From Bradyrhizobium sp. Rc3b (lineage in GTDB: Bacteria > Pseudomonadota > Alphaproteobacteria > Rhizobiales > Xanthobacteraceae), in assembly GCF_900114915.1 (NCBI RefSeq), contig NZ_FOUS01000004.1, positions 434,001-498,000 on the forward strand: a stretch of DNA of 64,000 nt, in the 5' to 3' direction. The notes beneath the pieces were generated by a model. The model made no database searches. It worked only from the letters and a program-made list of their open reading frames with translations, and was not told the origin of the DNA. The translations under genes were made by a program, and so were the position numbers. Within the stretch, counting starts at the first letter, position 1. Each line of letters starts with the position of its first letter. Shown piece by piece: positions 15,302-24,873 of this stretch.

Positions 15302-16066
15302 ATGGCAGCTGCGACCGCAACGAATGATCGCCTCTGGCAGAATATACGCGCGGAGGCGCAGCGTGCGTGCGCATCCGATCCCGTCTTCGGCAAGTCGCTT
15401 GCCGATGCGGTGCTGGCGCATGATAGTTTTGCCGCGGCTCTGGCCGATCTGATCGGGCGCAGGCTTGGCGGCAACGCCGCCGAACAGGCACGCTTCACGG
15501 CCTTTTCTATCGACGCCTTTCGTGGCGCGCCGGAATTGATCGAAGCGGCCGGCCGCGACTTGCAGGCGATCGTGCTCCGCGATCCCGCCGTCGCCGGCCT
15601 ATTGCCGCCGCTGCTGCATTTCAAGGGCTATTTGGCGCTCCAAGCCTGGCGCGTCTCGCACCGGCTCTGGCGTCATGACCATCGCGATGCGGCGCTGCTG
15701 TTTCAGAACGAGGCGTCAAACGTCCTGCAGGTCAGCATTCATCCGGCAGTCAGCATCGGCTCGTCCGTGTATCTCGACCACGCCACCGGGATCGTGATCG
15801 GCGCCAATGTGGTGATCGGCGACGAGGTCACCATCCTTCAGAACGTCAGCATCGGGCGCCATGGCGACTTGCCGATGCGCTCGCCTCGCATCGGCCGCGG
15901 CGTCTTCATCGGCTCCGGCGCGACCATCCTCGGCGACATCGAGGTCGGCGATTTCGCCAAGATCGGCGCCGGGACGGTCGTGATCAGTGACGTGCCCGCC
16001 GGCTGCACGGCAATCGGCAATCCCGCGCGTCTGACCAACTGTCCCGAACCCGCTTCCGCGGCCTGA
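15302..16066 (+). CDS. cysE: serine O-acetyltransferase
   Basis: A 254-residue enzyme of cysteine biosynthesis that makes O-acetylserine from serine and acetyl-CoA. The N-terminal helical domain (about 1-140) is typical of CysE, with HFKGYLALQAWRVSHRLW before the left-handed beta helix. The hexapeptide repeats run from about 145 (IHPAVSIGSSVYLDHATGIV, GANVVIGDEVTILQNVSIG, GSGATILGDIEVGDFAKIGAG) and include the catalytic HATG and SIGRHGD segments. ATG 15302 has GGAGG 9 nt upstream; the open frame upstream is not conserved in character. It stands as a single gene. Confidence 0.92.
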   Translation: MAAATATNDRLWQNIRAEAQRACASDPVFGKSLADAVLAHDSFAAALADLIGRRLGGNAAEQARFTAFSIDAFRGAPELIEAAGRDLQAIVLRDPAVAGLLPPLLHFKGYLALQAWRVSHRLWRHDHRDAALLFQNEASNVLQVSIHPAVSIGSSVYLDHATGIVIGANVVIGDEVTILQNVSIGRHGDLPMRSPRIGRGVFIGSGATILGDIEVGDFAKIGAGTVVISDVPAGCTAIGNPARLTNCPEPASAA

Positions 16067-16195
16067 CGCTCACCGAGAGCGCGACGTTCTAATCCATGCG
16101 CCCGCGCAAAAAGACAGGCGCCTTAGAACCGAATCGCGATGAGGCCCGACCAAGCCCCGACGGCGCCTTTTCGCCTGCGCCGACGGGTACGACCA

Positions 16196-16452
16196 TGAGC
16201 ACTATTGTATGTAAGGAGACCAGGCAGCGCATCGCGCTGCTTGCGCGTGCCTCGGACCTGTTCGAACGGTTCGGATGCTTGCTGCCGGTCGCGATCGCGT
16301 TCCTCAATGGTTGGCCGACCGAGGTCAAGACCTATCAGGAGTTCGTGGAAAGCGGTGCGTGGCACGTCTTTCTCAGCGGCGCCCTCTATCAGCTTGCCGC
16401 CTTCGCGCTTGGGCGCGCTGTTTCGTTTGCGGAAGCGGGGCTGGACCCATGA
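16196..16452 (+). CDS. small protein of unknown function with a hydrophobic segment
   Basis: An 85-residue product if started at ATG 16196; an ATG at 16096 in the same frame would add 33 polar, low-complexity residues. Neither start has a strong ribosome site, so the start is uncertain. The sequence has an amphipathic N-terminus (CKETRQRIALLARASDLFER), a hydrophobic GCLLPVAIAFLNGW segment and a second mildly hydrophobic stretch (FLSGALYQLAAFALGRAV). It overlaps the next small gene by ATGA, which supports a real coupled pair. Function unknown. Confidence 0.5.
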
Positions 16453-16550
16453 TCCTGCTCCGCGACTTTGCGCTCTTTGTTCTGCCTGTGCTGATCGCGG
16501 CAGGCGGCTGGCTCTATGTGCTCAGCTTGCGCCGGCGAGCTCGCCCGTAA
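16449..16550 (+). CDS. 33-residue single-pass membrane miniprotein
   Basis: This short ORF begins at ATG 16449, overlapping the TGA of the upstream gene (ATGA), so translation is probably coupled. The product is one hydrophobic helix (LLRDFALFVLPVLIAAGGWL) followed by YVLSLRRRARP, a classic positive-inside anchor. It could be a subunit or regulator of a membrane complex with the upstream product. Its function is not known. Confidence 0.5.
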   Translation: MILLRDFALFVLPVLIAAGGWLYVLSLRRRARP

Positions 16551-16564
16551 CGCGATCGCTGGTT

Positions 16565-17083
16565 TCAGGCGGCGCGACGATGGCTCTCGCCGCCATGCTG
16601 GGGCGTGACCGGCTCCGAGCTGGTCTGGCCCGGCGCATCCAGCACCGCGACGTGATGACGGTAGACCATCTCCCAGCCCTTCCATCCCGTGAACAGGAGG
16701 ATGCCGACCACGATCAGGGAGAGCACCACGCCCCACGGCTTGATCGCAGCCTCGGCGCCTTGGGCGTAGCGCAGGTAGAAATTGATCAGGGCCAGCACGA
16801 CCGCCCCGAGATTGCCGACCATGTGGTACCAGGCATCGTTGAGGCGGCGGATGCGGGGCTCGCTGAAGAAGTCCGTAAAGCCGGCCACGGCCGCGACGAG
16901 CGCCATGACGATGCCAGCCCCGATCAGCCACATCGCGGCTCTGGCCCAGAAATTGTCGCCGGTTCCGATGAAGGCGAGATCGGCGATGGGCGCGCCGACC
17001 AGACATGCGACCGGGAACGGGATGAGCATGGGGTGGAGCGGGTGATCGCCGATCGCGGCGGTCGTCTTGGGGTTGATGGTCAT
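16565..17083 (-). CDS. DUF2231 membrane protein
   Basis: A 172-residue protein with about four transmembrane segments. The start MTINPKTTAAIGDHPLHPMLIPFPVA is the family hallmark: the HPLHPMLI(P)FP motif precedes the first helix. I chose the ATG at 17083, 7 nt after GAGG; the frame is open upstream but that part is low-quality. The family is related to haem-binding or quinone-type small membrane proteins, and its role is unknown. The C-terminal tail is polar and probably cytoplasmic. Confidence 0.85.
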   Translation of the reverse strand: MTINPKTTAAIGDHPLHPMLIPFPVACLVGAPIADLAFIGTGDNFWARAAMWLIGAGIVMALVAAVAGFTDFFSEPRIRRLNDAWYHMVGNLGAVVLALINFYLRYAQGAEAAIKPWGVVLSLIVVGILLFTGWKGWEMVYRHHVAVLDAPGQTSSEPVTPQHGGESHRRAA

Positions 17084-17495
17084 GGCAGGACCTCGCGGAA
17101 AGTGATTTTTGGGACAATTTTTCGGGCGAGGGCTGGTTCCTCCGGACCAGGTGTCCGGACCCAAGCCGATCCAACTGCCTGCGCGGTCTACCTTTCCCGC
17201 AGCCAAATTTGCCTGCGGTAACCTCGCATTAACCAACGCCGGGCTCTGGTAAGGGCGGACAGTCGCGCCCAAAGCCCGAAGCCGAGACCCGTCAAGGCCC
17301 GGGGCCAAAGGCCCATAGTTTTGACATCTTGGCAGGGAATGCAGACGGCCGGCTTTGGACGAGCCCCTGCACCCAGAATGACAAGGCTTTGAGCGGGCTT
17401 GCCGGCCGCGCCGGTTCTAGCGCGGCTATTGGGGAACCGGCAGCCATTTGCTGGCCGGCACATCGGGTAACGATCGCCTTGAGAGGATACTGCTT
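17084..17495. other. intergenic region upstream of tolQ
   Basis: About 410 nt between the divergent DUF2231 and tolQ genes. A TTGACA is present at 17321-17326, but no matching -10 at good spacing is obvious. Several GC-rich inverted repeats occur (for example GGCCCGGGGCC near 17297). No ybgC thioesterase or ruv gene, which often precede tolQ, is present. No coding region was recognised. Confidence 0.5.
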
Positions 17496-18212
<717 letters not shown>

Positions 18213-18255
18213 CGGACGGCATGTATAGTGTGAAGGGCAATTTGGGCACGCGATC

Positions 18256-18705
18256 ATGGCGATGAACGTTGCGAGTTCGTCCGGAGGCGGCGGCCGCCGT
18301 GGCCGGCGCAAGCCCGTCGTGGCCGAGATCAACGTCACGCCGATGGTCGACGTGATGCTGGTGCTGCTCATCATCTTCATGGTGTCGGCGCCGATGCTGA
18401 CGGTCGGCGTGCCGCTCGACCTGCCGCAGACCCAGGCCAAGAGCCTCGAGAACAACGACCAGAAGCCGATCCAGATGTCGGTCGACATCAAGGGCAAGGT
18501 GTTCATCAACGATGCCGAGATCGCGATCAACGAGCTGGTGCCGAAGCTGAAGGCGATCACGGATGCGCGCGGCGGGCTCGAGGAGCGCATCTATCTGCGC
18601 GCCGACAAGAAGGCGGATTACGGCACGGTGGCCAGGGTGATGGGCCTGTTGTCTGGCGCGGGCTTCAAGAAGCTGGCGCTCGTGACCGAGGCGGATCAGG
18701 GATAG
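18256..18705 (+). CDS. tolR: Tol-Pal system protein TolR
   Basis: A 149-residue ExbD/TolR-family protein. One transmembrane helix covers about residues 33-53, with the functional Asp in VDVMLVLLIIFMV at its N-terminal side, and a periplasmic domain follows (GVPLDLPQTQA, IYLRADKKADYGTVARVMG). It forms the proton-conducting complex with TolQ and binds peptidoglycan when energised. It lies 4 nt before the tolA GTG start, so tolR and tolA are probably coupled. Confidence 0.95.
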   Translation: MAMNVASSSGGGGRRGRRKPVVAEINVTPMVDVMLVLLIIFMVSAPMLTVGVPLDLPQTQAKSLENNDQKPIQMSVDIKGKVFINDAEIAINELVPKLKAITDARGGLEERIYLRADKKADYGTVARVMGLLSGAGFKKLALVTEADQG

Positions 18706-18709
18706 GCCG

Positions 18710-19669
18710 GTGAAGGTGAACGTCGACAAGACACTCGTTGCGTCGATTGCCCTGCATGTCCTCGTGCTGGGATGGGGCCTCGTCACCTTTAGCAGCAAGG
18801 CCTACGTCGCGCCGGAAGAGTCGCTCCCGATCGACATCATCTCCACCGATCAGCTCGCGAAGATGATGGCCGGGCAGAAGACCGGCAAGAAGGAAGAGCC
18901 CAAGCCCAAGGTCGAGAAGATCGCCGAGCCCAAGCCGGAGGAAGACGCCGTCGGCAAGGTCACCGAGAAGAAAGAGCTGATCAAGACCAATTCGCAGCCA
19001 GAGCCGCCGCCGAAGCCGGTCGAGAAGCCGGTGGAGAAGAAGCCCGAGCCGCCGAAGCCCGTCGCCGAGGCGAAGCCGAAGGAAGAGCCGAAGCCGCAGG
19101 AAAAGAAGCCTGATCCGGCCAAGGAAGATCCGATCGCCGAGCTGCAGAAGAAGCTGGAGACCAAGAAGCCGCCGCCCAAGCCCGTGGAGCAGAAGGTTGC
19201 GGCGGTGCAGCCGCAGCAGCAACCGAAGCCCAAGGAGCGCAGCTTCGATCCAGCGCAGATCCAGCGCGACCTCGACAAGCGTGCCGCGACCCGGCACGAA
19301 CAGACCGGCTCGGCGCTGAATGCGTCGGCCTCGCTGGGATCGGCGACCGGCACTGCTGCCAACAACGTTGCGACATGGCGCGGTGCGTTCCAGGGCGCGG
19401 TCAAGCGCTGCTTCACGCCGACCTATAACGGGCAGGATGCCGACCAGTACGAAGCCGACATCGACATTCCCATGAAGATCGACGGATCGCTGGCGTCCGA
19501 GCCCATCGTGGTCGCGGTGAGGGGACCGTCGCGGTCGATCGCCCAGGCGGTGGCGGAGAGCGCCAAGCGCGCCATCGTGCAGTGCCAGGTCTACTCGTTC
19601 ATGCCGAAGCAGCAGTACGAGAGCTGGAAGCTCATTCCGATGACTTTCGGCCTGAAAGATATGTTGTGA
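18710..19669 (+). CDS. tolA: Tol-Pal system protein TolA
   Basis: A 319-residue TonB-like protein spanning the periplasm. One N-terminal transmembrane helix (about residues 8-26) is followed by a long, Lys/Pro/Glu-rich rod of about 170 residues with many KPEPP-type repeats, and a C-terminal globular domain from about 220 ([31 protein letters not shown]) with a pair of Cys. It links the TolQR motor to Pal and TolB. Start is GTG 18710, 4 nt after the tolR stop. The Pro-rich rod differs from the Ala-rich helical rod of enteric TolA but is usual in alphaproteobacteria. Confidence 0.93.
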   Translation: MKVNVDKTLVASIALHVLVLGWGLVTFSSKAYVAPEESLPIDIISTDQLAKMMAGQKTGKKEEPKPKVEKIAEPKPEEDAVGKVTEKKELIKTNSQPEPPPKPVEKPVEKKPEPPKPVAEAKPKEEPKPQEKKPDPAKEDPIAELQKKLETKKPPPKPVEQKVAAVQPQQQPKPKERSFDPAQIQRDLDKRAATRHEQTGSALNASASLGSATGTAANNVATWRGAFQGAVKRCFTPTYNGQDADQYEADIDIPMKIDGSLASEPIVVAVRGPSRSIAQAVAESAKRAIVQCQVYSFMPKQQYESWKLIPMTFGLKDML

Positions 19670-19692
19670 CATCCGAACAAAAGAATTTTGCA

Positions 19693-21057
19693 ATGAATGA
19701 CGTCCGATCGATGAACCGCCGCCGCTTCATGACCCTGACCGGATCGACGCTCGCGATGCTCGGGGGCGGACGTGCCTTCGCTCAAGGCCAGGACGGCCGC
19801 ATCCGCATCGACCCCAATGCATTTCAGCCGATCCCGATTGCGATCACCGGCTTCGTGCCGGGCTCGCCGTCCGACGGCGACGTCGGCAACGGCGTCACGC
19901 AGGTCATCACCAACAATCTCAAGCGTTCGGGCCTGTTCGCGCCGATCGACCAGGCCGCCTTCATCGAGCGCATCAGCAACATCGACGTCGCGCCGCAATT
20001 CCAGAACTGGAAGACGCTCAACGCGCAAGCCCTCGTCACCGGCCGCATGACGCGGCAGTCAGACGGACGGCTGAAGGCCGAATTCCGTTTGTGGGACGTG
20101 GTCTCCGGCCAGCAGCTTGCCGGGCAGCAATATTTCACCTCGCCGGAATATTGGCGCCGCATCGCCCACATCATCTCCGACCAGATCTACGAGCGGATGA
20201 CCGGCGAGAAGGGCTATTTCGACAGCCGCGTGGTGTTCGTGGACGAAAGCGGTCCGAAGGAGCGCCGCGTCAAGCGGCTCGCGATGATGGACCAGGACGG
20301 TGCCAATGTGCGCTACCTGACCCGCGGCTCCGACCTCGTGCTGACGCCGCGCTTCTCGCCGAACTCGCAAGAGATCACCTATATGGAGTTCGGCCAGGGC
20401 GATCCGAAGGTCTATCTGTTCAACATCGAGACCGGCCAGCGCGAGATCGTCGGCAACTTCCCGGGCATGACCTTTGCGCCGCGCTTCTCGCCGGACGGCC
20501 AGCGCGTCATCATGAGCTTGCAGCAGGGCGGCAATTCCAATTTGTTCGTGATGGATCTGCGCTCGCGCTCGACCACGCGCCTCACCGACACGCCGGCGAT
20601 CGACACGTCTCCGTCTTACTCGCCGGATGGCACCCGCATCTGCTTCGAGTCCGATCGCGGGGGCAGGTCGCAGATCTACGTGATGGCGGCGGGCGGAGGA
20701 CAGGCGCAGCGCATCTCCTTCTCCAAGGACGATACCAACGCCAGCTACTCGACCCCGGTGTGGTCGCCGAAGGGCGATTACATCGCCTTCACCAGGCAGG
20801 GCGGTGGACAGTTCTCGATCGGCGTCATGAAGCCGGACGGCTCCGGCGAGCGGCTGCTCACCTCCGGCTTCCACAACGAAGGGCCGACCTTCTCGCCGAA
20901 CGGCCGGGTGCTGATGTTCTTCCGCGATCCCGGCGGCAGTGGCGGGCCGTCGCTGTACAGCGTCGACATCTCTGGCCGCAACGAGCTCAAGGTGCCGACG
21001 CCGGGCTTCGCCTCCGACCCCGCGTGGTCGCCGCTGCTGTCCTCGACGGCGGGCTGA
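19693..21057 (+). CDS. tolB: Tol-Pal system beta-propeller protein TolB
   Basis: A 454-residue periplasmic protein. After the signal sequence comes the N-terminal TolB domain (to about residue 170) and a six-bladed propeller with repeated FSPDG-type turns (RFSPNSQ, RFSPDGQ, SYSPDGT, VWSPKGD, TFSPNGR, AWSPLL). It binds Pal and TolA at the outer membrane. The signal peptide has a twin-arginine type motif ([10 protein letters not shown]) before the hydrophobic stretch and an AFAQ cleavage site, so Tat export is possible. The start at ATG 19693 is not fixed by a good ribosome site; ATG 19711 is an alternative. Pal is not next but 3.8 kb downstream. Confidence 0.95.
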   Translation: MNDVRSMNRRRFMTLTGSTLAMLGGGRAFAQGQDGRIRIDPNAFQPIPIAITGFVPGSPSDGDVGNGVTQVITNNLKRSGLFAPIDQAAFIERISNIDVAPQFQNWKTLNAQALVTGRMTRQSDGRLKAEFRLWDVVSGQQLAGQQYFTSPEYWRRIAHIISDQIYERMTGEKGYFDSRVVFVDESGPKERRVKRLAMMDQDGANVRYLTRGSDLVLTPRFSPNSQEITYMEFGQGDPKVYLFNIETGQREIVGNFPGMTFAPRFSPDGQRVIMSLQQGGNSNLFVMDLRSRSTTRLTDTPAIDTSPSYSPDGTRICFESDRGGRSQIYVMAAGGGQAQRISFSKDDTNASYSTPVWSPKGDYIAFTRQGGGQFSIGVMKPDGSGERLLTSGFHNEGPTFSPNGRVLMFFRDPGGSGGPSLYSVDISGRNELKVPTPGFASDPAWSPLLSSTAG

Positions 21058-21071
21058 CAAGAGAACGCTAA

Positions 21072-21099
21072 AACATCGCGCGTTCAGACGCGCGATGTT
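21072..21099. terminator. hairpin after tolB
   Basis: A perfect 12-bp stem (21072-21083 with 21088-21099, AACATCGCGCGT type) with a TCAG loop lies 14 nt after the tolB stop. No T-run follows on the plus strand, but position and stability point to the end of the tol transcript. Confidence 0.65.
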
Positions 21100-21310
21100 G
21101 TCGAAAAAACGCGCCGATTTTTTCGACTTCTCGGCGCCAAGCAAGCTTTCCTTCACCTTGTGCCCGGCAAGGCTTGCCTAGTTGCTTGATATTTAAGCGG
21201 AAATCGGTTCGCTGATACCGAAAAACAACTCGACTTTAACGATGTTCCCTCAGAAAGACTTCATCTGGGCTGGGTAAGACTACGCGCCAAACAGGACGCG
21301 TAACAAGCCA

Positions 21311-23641
21311 ATGCAACTGGCCGACCAGAAGCAGAGTGATCGAGACGAGCTGGAGCCGATACTCTACGCCGCTCTCATCAACTCCATGGTGCAGAATTTC
21401 TGGGCGATCTTCTTCGGCTCGGCCTCCGCGGCCGTGGCCGCGGTGATGACTGCGTTGAAGACGGGCGATGTCTGGCTGTGGCCGCTCGCGTTTCTGCTGA
21501 TCGCTATCGGCACCGCGCGCGCGTTCCAGATGCGCGGGTATGAAAACCGCACCCAGGTGCTGTCATTCGAAGAGGCCAAGCACCTGGAGCCGCGTTACTG
21601 GATCGGCGCGCTGAGTTATGCGGCGGTGCTCGGTGTGTGGGCCTTCGTCGTCATCTACAACAACAACGATCCGGTCGCCGACATGCTCTGTGTGGCCATC
21701 GGCATCGGCTACACCGCGGGCGGCGCCGCCCGCAATTACGGGCAGCCCCGGGTGATCCAGTGGCACGTCGCACTGGCCTGCGGTCCGATGTCGCTCGCCC
21801 TGCTGCTGCACGGCGGCTTCTACCACATCGGTCTTGCCATCCTGCTGGTGTTCTTCTTCATCGGACTGAAGAACATCAACCTCAGCCTGCATGCGATCTT
21901 CGTCAAGGCGCTGACCTCGAGCTTCCGCGAATCCGCGCTGGCGAGCCAGTTCGACACCGCGCTCAACAACATGCCGCATGGCCTGTGCATGTTCCGCGCC
22001 GACGGCCGCCTTGCGGTGATGAACCATCGTTTCGGCGAGCTGATGGCCTTGCCCGAGGACCTCGTCAAGCGCGGCGCCACCGCCGCCGATATCGCGGCGG
22101 CCTGCGTTTCCGCCGGGTCGATCTCGGCGGAGAGCGGCGATCAGATCCTGGCCGAGATCGAGCATGCGCGGATCTGCGAGATCGTCACCGCGGATCCGGA
22201 TTCCTCGCGCGGCCGCACCCTGGCCTGGACGTTCCAGCCGATGACCGGCGGCGGCACGGTGCTGCTGCTGGAAGACATCACCGAACGCACCAATGCGGAA
22301 GCCCGCATCAGCCATCTCGCCCGTTATGACGAGCTCACCGCGCTGCCCAACCGTGTCAGCTTCCACGACGAGATCGAGCGGCTGCTGAAGAATTCGCATC
22401 ACGCCGAGCGGCTGTCCGCGCTGCTGTTCGTCGACCTCGACCAGTTCAAGCAGGTCAACGACACGCTCGGTCATCCCTGCGGCGACCAGCTGCTGTGCGC
22501 CGTCGCCAACCGTCTGCGCGAGATGCTGCGCCCCGAAGATTTCGTCGCCCGATTCGGCGGCGACGAATTCGTCGTGTTCCAGCAGAACATCTCCTCGCCC
22601 GAGGACGCCGCCGCGCTGGCCCGCCGCATCGTCGAGCGGCTGAGCGAGCGCTACCGCATCGACAATCATTTGGTCGAGATCGGCGCCAGCGTCGGCATCG
22701 CGCTGACCTCGCCGGGCGATGCCAGTGCCGATACGCTGCTCAAGAATGCCGACATGGCGCTGTACCGCGCCAAGGCCGACGGCCGCGGCACCTTCTGCTT
22801 CTTCCGCGACGAGATGGCGGCGACCGTCGAGGCCCGCCGCATCCTCGAGCTCGATCTGCGCAAGGCGCTCGCCAACGAGGAATTCGAGCTGTTCTACCAG
22901 CCGCTGGTCAATCTGAAGTCCGGCAAGATCACCACCTGCGAGGCGCTGCTGCGCTGGAATCATCCGGTGCGCGGCACGGTCTCGCCGATCGACATCATCC
23001 CGGTCGCCGAGGACATGGGCCTGATCGTCGATCTCGGCCGCTGGATCCTGCGCCGCGCCTGCATGGAATGCATGAAGTGGCCGGAGGGCGTCAGCGTCGC
23101 CGTCAACTTCTCGCCGCAGCAATTCCACCAGCGCGACGTGCTGAGCGAAATCCGCTACGCGCTGGAGGTGTCGGGCCTGCCGGCGCATCGGCTGGAGATC
23201 GAGATCACCGAGTCCTCCCTGCTGCGCAACACCCAGCTGACCCACGACATCCTGTCGCAATTGCATGCGCTCGGCGTGCGCATCTCGCTCGACGATTTCG
23301 GCACCGGCTATTCCAGCCTCAGCTATCTGCACAATTTCCCGATGCAGAAGGTGAAGATCGACCGATCCTTCCTCGAAGGCATCGACACCGACCGCCCGCT
23401 GACGCTGCTGCGCGGCGTGGCGCGGCTGTCCGCCGATCTCGGCATGGCCGTCGTGGTCGAAGGCATCGAGACCAATGAGCAGCTCGATCTGATCAGCGCC
23501 GACGGCACCGTCTCCGAGGCGCAAGGCTATTTGTTCAGCCGTCCGGTGCCCGCCGTGCGGATGCGCCAGCTGCTCAACGCCTCGCATGGACGGCGCGGCG
23601 AAGGCCAGCTCCACGTCGCCAGCTCGCGCTCCTTCGCTTAA
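21311..23641 (+). CDS. GGDEF-EAL membrane protein (c-di-GMP turnover)
   Basis: A 776-residue protein. The first 190 residues contain several hydrophobic helices (about 25-50, 55-75, 98-115, 150-185), a membrane sensor. A PAS-like region (about 215-335, ending LLLEDITERTNAEARISH) follows, then GGDEF (RFGGDEFVVF, G-G at about 416) and EAL (CEALLRWNHP, about 544; DDFGTGYSSLSYL further on). GGDEF is intact, with an RxxD inhibition site (RPED) five residues before it. EAL and the DDFGTGYSS motif look intact, so both cyclase and phosphodiesterase activity are possible. It lies between tolB and the FeeM-like gene. Confidence 0.92.
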   Translation: MQLADQKQSDRDELEPILYAALINSMVQNFWAIFFGSASAAVAAVMTALKTGDVWLWPLAFLLIAIGTARAFQMRGYENRTQVLSFEEAKHLEPRYWIGALSYAAVLGVWAFVVIYNNNDPVADMLCVAIGIGYTAGGAARNYGQPRVIQWHVALACGPMSLALLLHGGFYHIGLAILLVFFFIGLKNINLSLHAIFVKALTSSFRESALASQFDTALNNMPHGLCMFRADGRLAVMNHRFGELMALPEDLVKRGATAADIAAACVSAGSISAESGDQILAEIEHARICEIVTADPDSSRGRTLAWTFQPMTGGGTVLLLEDITERTNAEARISHLARYDELTALPNRVSFHDEIERLLKNSHHAERLSALLFVDLDQFKQVNDTLGHPCGDQLLCAVANRLREMLRPEDFVARFGGDEFVVFQQNISSPEDAAALARRIVERLSERYRIDNHLVEIGASVGIALTSPGDASADTLLKNADMALYRAKADGRGTFCFFRDEMAATVEARRILELDLRKALANEEFELFYQPLVNLKSGKITTCEALLRWNHPVRGTVSPIDIIPVAEDMGLIVDLGRWILRRACMECMKWPEGVSVAVNFSPQQFHQRDVLSEIRYALEVSGLPAHRLEIEITESSLLRNTQLTHDILSQLHALGVRISLDDFGTGYSSLSYLHNFPMQKVKIDRSFLEGIDTDRPLTLLRGVARLSADLGMAVVVEGIETNEQLDLISADGTVSEAQGYLFSRPVPAVRMRQLLNASHGRRGEGQLHVASSRSFA

Positions 23642-23685
23642 GTCCGTTTCTCAAAACGTCCCAACATTTCAGGCTGTTGCAGGGT

Positions 23686-23701
23686 ACCGTAGTGCTACGG
23701 T
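23686..23701. promoter_or_regulatory. perfect palindrome upstream of the FeeM-like gene
   Basis: ACCGTAG-TG-CTACGGT is an exact 16-bp palindrome 130 nt before the start codon at 23832. LuxR-type regulators bind dyads of 16-20 bp before signal-synthase genes, so it may be an operator. No LuxR-type regulator gene is in the window. Confidence 0.4.
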
Positions 23702-23831
23702 GGTTAACCCTAACCGTTCGATTGCTTTGCATACTTGTTAAGAAGGTGTTAATAAATCATGGCGCGCGCGCAAGTTGTCTTGCGGGAATTGCCTTTGAAT
23801 GTCGCGACGTGAGTGTGGGTAAGGAGTTGGA

Positions 23832-24557
23832 ATGCAGTCCTCAGCCAGATCTGTCATTTCGGCTGTTGGACGGGGAGCGGAGCTTCTGACCGACGTCGAT
23901 TATCATCTTGCGGAAACCGTCGCGGAGAAGGAGGAGATCTACAATCTCCGCTACCGCGCCTATCTGCGGGAGGGCGCGGTCAAGCCCTCCGCCGATGCGC
24001 GGGTGACCGACCGCTACGACGAGCTGCCGAACGCGTGGACCTTCGGCGTCTATCTCCATGGCGAGCTCTGCAGCTCGGTGCGCATCAGCGTGCTGACATC
24101 GGAATGGCGCGAGTCCACCTCGGCCGATGTCTTCCCGGACATCCTGCTGCCGCGGCTCGACCGCGGCGAGGTCATGATCGACCCGACCCGCTTCGTCGCC
24201 GATCCCGACCAGGTCAAGCGGGTTCCGGAATTGCCCTATCTGACAACGCGTCTCGCTTACATGGCCTGCGAGCATTTCAATGCCGATCTCGGTCTCGCCA
24301 TCGTGCGTCCCGAGCATCAGGCTTTCTACCGGCGGGTGTTCCTGCACGAGACCATCGCCGAGCCCCGCCTGGTTCCCGGCCTCACCAAGCCGTTCGGACT
24401 GATGGCCGCGGACTTCCCGACCTTCCGCAAGAAGGTGTTCGAGCGTTATCCGATCATGCGGTCGACCGCGTTCGAGCGGCGGATGCTGTTCGGGCGCGGC
24501 GGCCAGCGCCAGGTGCCGCAGCGACCGGTGCTCGTGGCGGACGCCGCGCACGCCTAA
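23832..24557 (+). CDS. FeeM/LuxI-fold N-acyl amino acid synthase-like acyltransferase
   Basis: A 241-residue GNAT-fold acyltransferase of the FeeM/autoinducer-synthase group. The IYNLRYRAYLREGAV segment (about residues 36-50) matches the conserved Arg/Tyr/Glu block where LuxI and FeeM proteins contact the acyl donor. DRYDELPNAWTFGVYL, LCSSVRISVL, VMIDPTRFVAD and YLTTRLAYMACEHF are the following core segments. FeeM makes long-chain N-acyl amino acids from acyl-ACP. The substrate amine is unknown; an acyl-homoserine lactone synthase is possible. AAGGAG lies 5 nt before the ATG. No cognate LuxR gene is nearby; its place between the c-di-GMP gene and pal is unusual. Confidence 0.72.
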   Translation: MQSSARSVISAVGRGAELLTDVDYHLAETVAEKEEIYNLRYRAYLREGAVKPSADARVTDRYDELPNAWTFGVYLHGELCSSVRISVLTSEWRESTSADVFPDILLPRLDRGEVMIDPTRFVADPDQVKRVPELPYLTTRLAYMACEHFNADLGLAIVRPEHQAFYRRVFLHETIAEPRLVPGLTKPFGLMAADFPTFRKKVFERYPIMRSTAFERRMLFGRGGQRQVPQRPVLVADAAHA

Positions 24558-24783
24558 AGTCGGCGGTGGCGCGGATGCGGCGCCAGGTTTGAGCCTGGGC
24601 TCGGCCTTTGCCCGTCACCCTTTACCCGTCGCGCGTCGCCATCACGTCCTGGGCCCAAAATTCAGGCGAAAGCCGGCGTTTTTGCCGGCCGGTGCGACTT
24701 GCCTTCACCCTCGCGCCACATTTACAACCCATTAACCATGACGGGTGCTTTTCGCTGGTTGGGGGCATTTGATCGGCTGAGGC

Positions 24784-24811
24784 AAGGTTCCGTCAAGGTT
24801 GACGGAACGTT
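24784..24811. promoter_or_regulatory. inverted repeat upstream of pal
   Basis: TTCCGTCAA-GG-TTGACGGAA (24788-24807) is a perfect 20-bp palindrome, extended to 13-bp arms with one mismatch (24784-24811). It lies 62 nt before the pal ATG within a 316-nt gap (24558-24873) that shows no gene. Its location suits a transcription-factor site or an RNA hairpin; no regulator was identified. Confidence 0.5.
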
Positions 24812-24873
24812 CGCTTAACCAACCCCCTGTAGACCGGACAGCAGTGGACTAACGTGAGCGTGGAGGCTCCGGA

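Noticed and set aside
16095..16195. Extending the small protein gene at 16196 upstream to ATG 16096
   Set aside because: The extra 33 residues are polar low-complexity sequence without a ribosome site; this start is kept as an alternative in the feature entry, not excluded.
21563..23614. A 683-codon open frame antisense to the GGDEF-EAL gene
   Set aside because: It mirrors the codon bias of the real gene and shows no domain; the sense frame has complete GGDEF and EAL motifs.
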